This document shows positions 6,701 through 8,468 of a stretch of DNA of 8,468 nt, piece after piece (positions within the stretch are counted from its first letter, which is position 1; each line of letters begins with the position of its first letter). This DNA is from Candidatus Cloacimonadota bacterium. Its GTDB lineage: Bacteria > Cloacimonadota > Cloacimonadia > Cloacimonadales > JAIOQZ01. Both the position numbers and the translations under genes were made by a program. Location of the stretch: assembly GCA_021106755.1 (NCBI GenBank), contig JAIOTM010000245.1:1-8468 (forward strand), read 5' to 3'. Under the pieces are notes generated by a model. The model was not told the origin of the DNA and ran no database searches. It saw only the letters and a list, made by a program, of their open reading frames with translations.

Positions 6701-7024
6701 CAGAAAACATTAGATGAGTTAGAGCAATTATCTAAGGAAATCCGCCGCAACCGGATTGACAACTCCACCCTCAAGCGACAGGAACGTATCCTCTCACGTC
6801 TGTTAGATGCTCAGAACTCCATTAACAAGCGGGAATATTCTAAAAAACGCAAAGCGGAGACAGCACCTGAACAGGCATGGCAAATACCCGAAACTGTAAC
6901 AAAAGAATTTGACAAACTACGCCGCGAAGCTCTCTTAGATGAAGATAGCCATAACCTGCCCCGCGCGTATTTAGAGATTGTACGGGAGTATTTAAGAAAA
7001 ATGAACGAAAAGGCGAACCAATAA
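3776..7024 (+). CDS. DUF4175-like large membrane-anchored coiled-coil protein
   Basis: I start this at ATG 3776-3778, giving 1082 residues, because MQKFLKQIKALQIRQ leads directly into the membrane helices. The in-frame TTG at 3701 would add 25 residues of non-membrane, Cys/Trp-containing sequence lying in the promoter gap. AGGA is 13 bases upstream, so initiation looks weak. Helices lie at about 18-42, 54-78 and 146-166. The third delivers residues 170-480 to the periplasm as beta-rich, Ig-like segments (for example the ASDDWGLKKLVLCYRV region). About 480-770 is a very Glu/Lys/Gln-rich coiled coil, followed by a globular helical part with GTVFEDAIQRLLFISK, a Met/Gln-rich tract at 890-935, and a basic C-terminal helix with NKREYSKKRKAE. 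This architecture is that of DUF4175 family proteins, whose function is not established; envelope structure or assembly is a guess. The TAA overlaps the next gene's ATG by one base (TAATG), so the pair is probably translationally coupled. Confidence 0.85.
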   Translation: MQKFLKQIKALQIRQNVVIALRFALLLWMLMLIVFIMFFSVHTIHYLKLASIPPMALFFFALTLKIMLALLTLYLVLQANKNMLNLSEAATYLDNYNQDETETYLNALELYEQEKDNPIIGKILEQANAYSSQQEIQTDNSRLKRLLLPVLLLTLGIAVLAIVAFRPVMAAWDMFSLKQIPEPIHQTQLHVSPADTTVIRNSNLRVRVINPEPFVAHTLHFRPDDLWRTREMPEAELTFHQLDFSFDYYVTTKWGVSDTFRVEVFELPAVTGLRLRYDFPIHTGLPTETEEPSDGFVKALQNTRVKLDMEANNPIRYARIAFRSGITDTLTRTGRNAFTTSFVVTRNDSYKLLLEDILGNTSATAEKPVDMITDKKPEVAIAYPGRDTTLTQNLLTPLRFIASDDWGLKKLVLCYRVNDAEENAKTVLKSIPSNPLQTDYIFNLIGVNLIPGDRVTYWAEVTDNAPQRQIGISRSFVLRLPSIEEIYQEISQIEEQKQGDLKDQLKRAEELSEQFEEKRRELMRKDNIDWEDKKQLEEFTEQQKKLVEEAEQVANDYEELIRKLEKNEALSQETLEKMERIRELMEDIASEDMQEAIEKMQEALEKLDENTLKQAMENFKFSMEEYMEKLERTIDLLEDIKKEQALQKAAEIAEEMREMQENLNEKTEAGEQDNESLAAEQDRISEKLKSLEEQLAEAQSMMTDPEDSALQEQMEQFSQEMQESGLKEDMQESSNQLQQNQKAEAMEAQEQALSKMKSMSKSLKNMQQSMSGGMQANLGTVFEDAIQRLLFISKLHEELEFRYSGDPFEVMPNHLANLESIDLTIANLFVEPQVALFIHPKFSYDLQKTRAHYRLMLQEINDNRATNMIKYSGVIREGINLLIYDLYQSMQNMSSSMSSGGGMQSMMQMLQQMSQEQMAMNMLTQQMMQQMGQQGITSDLRGQMQRLAASEDQLAENLRRTLQNNPDAREQSGTLQKTLDELEQLSKEIRRNRIDNSTLKRQERILSRLLDAQNSINKREYSKKRKAETAPEQAWQIPETVTKEFDKLRREALLDEDSHNLPRAYLEIVREYLRKMNEKANQ
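6443..6580 (+). other. Met/Gln-rich low-complexity tract inside the DUF4175-like protein
   Basis: Codons 890-935 of the DUF4175-like protein hold 14 methionines and 13 glutamines in 46 residues, with a SSSMSSGGGM spacer near the start. The DNA shows many ATG and CAG triplets but no exact tandem repeat. Such tracts can be flexible linkers, oxidation sinks or copper-binding stretches. Nothing in the window points to one of these. Confidence 0.7.
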
Positions 7025-8468
7025 TGATGAGACGATTTGCAGTCAGCGTTCTGCTTATAAGTATAGGGATATTTCTCTTAACAGCGGCTACAGACCGCCG
7101 CTCTCTGATGATGAGACAAGCCCGTAATCTGGAGACAGCAAGTCGCTATTCCGATGCCAGAGAAGTTTATCGGGAGTTGTTGCGGCTACATCCTGGATAC
7201 TTCAATGCGTTAGAAAAACTTGTTACCAATTTACTGCGCGAAAACCTTACCGATGAAGCCGAAGAAGAGATTACAAAATTCAAGGGAAAAATAATCCCTG
7301 AACAACGCACGCGACTTCAAGTTCTGGTACTTCTTCGTTAGCAGGAATTTGACAGGGCTAGCAGAGTTACTTTTCGCCTGTTAGATAGCAAACCCAATGA
7401 CCGCAACCTGCACAACCAGTTCGCTAATATGTTTTTTGCCGGGATGCAATATGATACTGCTGTAAAAATATATAAGAAAATCCGCAAGGCTACTAACAAT
7501 CCATCCTTATATTCCCAGCAGATAGCCAACATCTATTTTGCTGACAGCCGTTTTGAGGACGCGCTTGAAGAGTGGCTTTTTCTGCTCTCTACTAACAAGA
7601 GTTTCCTCCATTATGTCAACCGTCAGCTTAAAACGGTTTTAGGGCAGGACCCCGGCTTTATTTCCAAAATAAAAATCTGGTGCGACATCCCTGCCGATAA
7701 ACAAAAATCAGAACTTTATGCCAGGTCTCTCGAAATAGTCGAAAACTACGAGCAGGCAATGGACATCTATGCCCGCCTCTCTCCCCAGAAACTAATGGCA
7801 TTCGCCTCCAGTCGAATAAACAAAGGTGATTTAACACTTGGGCTGACTGCTTACCACCGTTATCTTCAGCTGAAGATTGATGAGCAAAGCCGGATTGCTG
7901 TTCAAATGAGCATTGCCCGGATATACTTAAAACAAAGCGAAATAAGTAAGGCAGAAGCACTTTTAGACACACTTCTGAATATTACTGAAGGAAAAGCCAG
8001 TTCACAGGTAAAATACGCTGATATTGAAGCACGCCGAATGCTGGCGGAAATCGCAATCCGCAAGCGGGAACCCGAAGAAAAGGTTGTTGAGTTGCTTAAT
8101 CAAGCTCTCAGTTTAACTCGAAACGCGCAACAACGGAAAGTCATTTACCTCGAACTCGTCCACTATTACATGTACAGTGGATACTACGATAAAGCCACCC
8201 AAACGCTGGGAAAAGTACGCCGTCAGCAAAAAAGAAACGCTCCTCTATCGCATGAACTCCGTTTGTTTGATTACTACTTGTCGATTCTGCGGGGAGAAAT
8301 TGAAATCGCGGACAGTCTTCTGAATGAAATTGTACTAAGTTCACCAGGGCATTTCGACTTAAATGAAATTTTACGTATCTCGTTTTATACTCAGGATATG
8401 AGCGAGCAAGCTCTGCACTTCTTCCTTACAGGTTGGCGGCTTGGTGGTTTGTTCAGGTATAGCGAAGC
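7024..8468 (+). pseudogene. Exported TPR-repeat protein, interrupted by an in-frame TAG and cut by the window edge
   Basis: Translation begins at ATG 7024, overlapping the previous TAA by one base. The first 22 residues (MMRRFAVSVLLISIGIFLLT and AA) form a signal peptide or anchor, placing the protein in the periplasm. Helical repeats with the TPR pattern follow: SRYSDAREVYRELLRLHPGY (40-59), then QEFDRASRVTFRLLDSKPND (107-126), GMQYDTAVKIYKKI (about 140), SRFEDALEEWLFLL (about 176), NYEQAMDIYARLSP (about 242), and further units such as GYYDKATQTLGKV near 8180. A single TAG (7339-7341, codon 106) falls within a helical repeat. The same frame then stays open for 375 codons to the window edge, and the repeat phase is unbroken, so only this codon is wrong. 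No in-frame start with a ribosome-binding site follows closely. It likely works with the DUF4175-like protein as an envelope scaffold, by inference from coupling. It may be a decayed gene, a readthrough gene or a base-call error. Confidence 0.8.

Noticed and set aside
7339..7341. TAG reassigned to glutamine, as in some phages
   Set aside because: asnS in the same window ends on TAG exactly where the protein family ends, and there are no phage genes.

Overview
This window reads as chromosomal DNA from a Gram-negative bacterium of low-to-moderate GC. There are no phage, plasmid, transposon, tRNA, rRNA or CRISPR signatures. The combination of a large membrane-anchored coiled-coil protein of the DUF4175 type, a following exported TPR protein and an archaeal/Thermus-like asparaginyl-tRNA synthetase suggests a lineage in or near the Bacteroidetes/Fibrobacteres/Cloacimonetes assemblage. 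Cloacimonadota is my best but weak guess. No marker in the window settles it.

The left half (1-3696) is all on the minus strand. Read in the direction of transcription it contains: a 5'-truncated GNAT acetyltransferase remnant; an iron-sulfur-flavoprotein-like NAD(P)H/FMN oxidoreductase; a Gfo/Idh/MocA sugar-type dehydrogenase interrupted by one in-frame TGA; asparaginyl-tRNA synthetase (asnS); a 54-residue four-cysteine zinc-ribbon protein; and, after a 258-base gap, the first 45 codons of an exported protein that leaves the window. GNAT remnant/flavoprotein and flavoprotein/Gfo-Idh are joined by ATGA overlaps, and asnS follows 37 bases later, so these look like one transcription unit.

The right half (3776-8468) is on the plus strand, divergent from the left cluster. 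It holds a 1082-residue DUF4175-like protein with three membrane helices, a large periplasmic region, long coiled coils and a Met/Gln-rich tract. A signal-peptide-bearing TPR protein starts in the TAATG overlap and runs off the right end. Its frame is open for 375 codons after one in-frame TAG.

The main surprise is that three genes in 8.5 kb are broken in otherwise clean reading frames: TGA in Gfo/Idh, TAG in the TPR gene, and the startless GNAT fragment. Genome-wide recoding is unlikely, because asnS ends naturally on TAG and the flavoprotein gene ends on TGA inside an ATGA overlap. Gene decay, local readthrough or reinitiation, and sequence error remain possible. The Gfo/Idh break is followed by a well-spaced Shine-Dalgarno and TTG, so it could be expressed as two chains.
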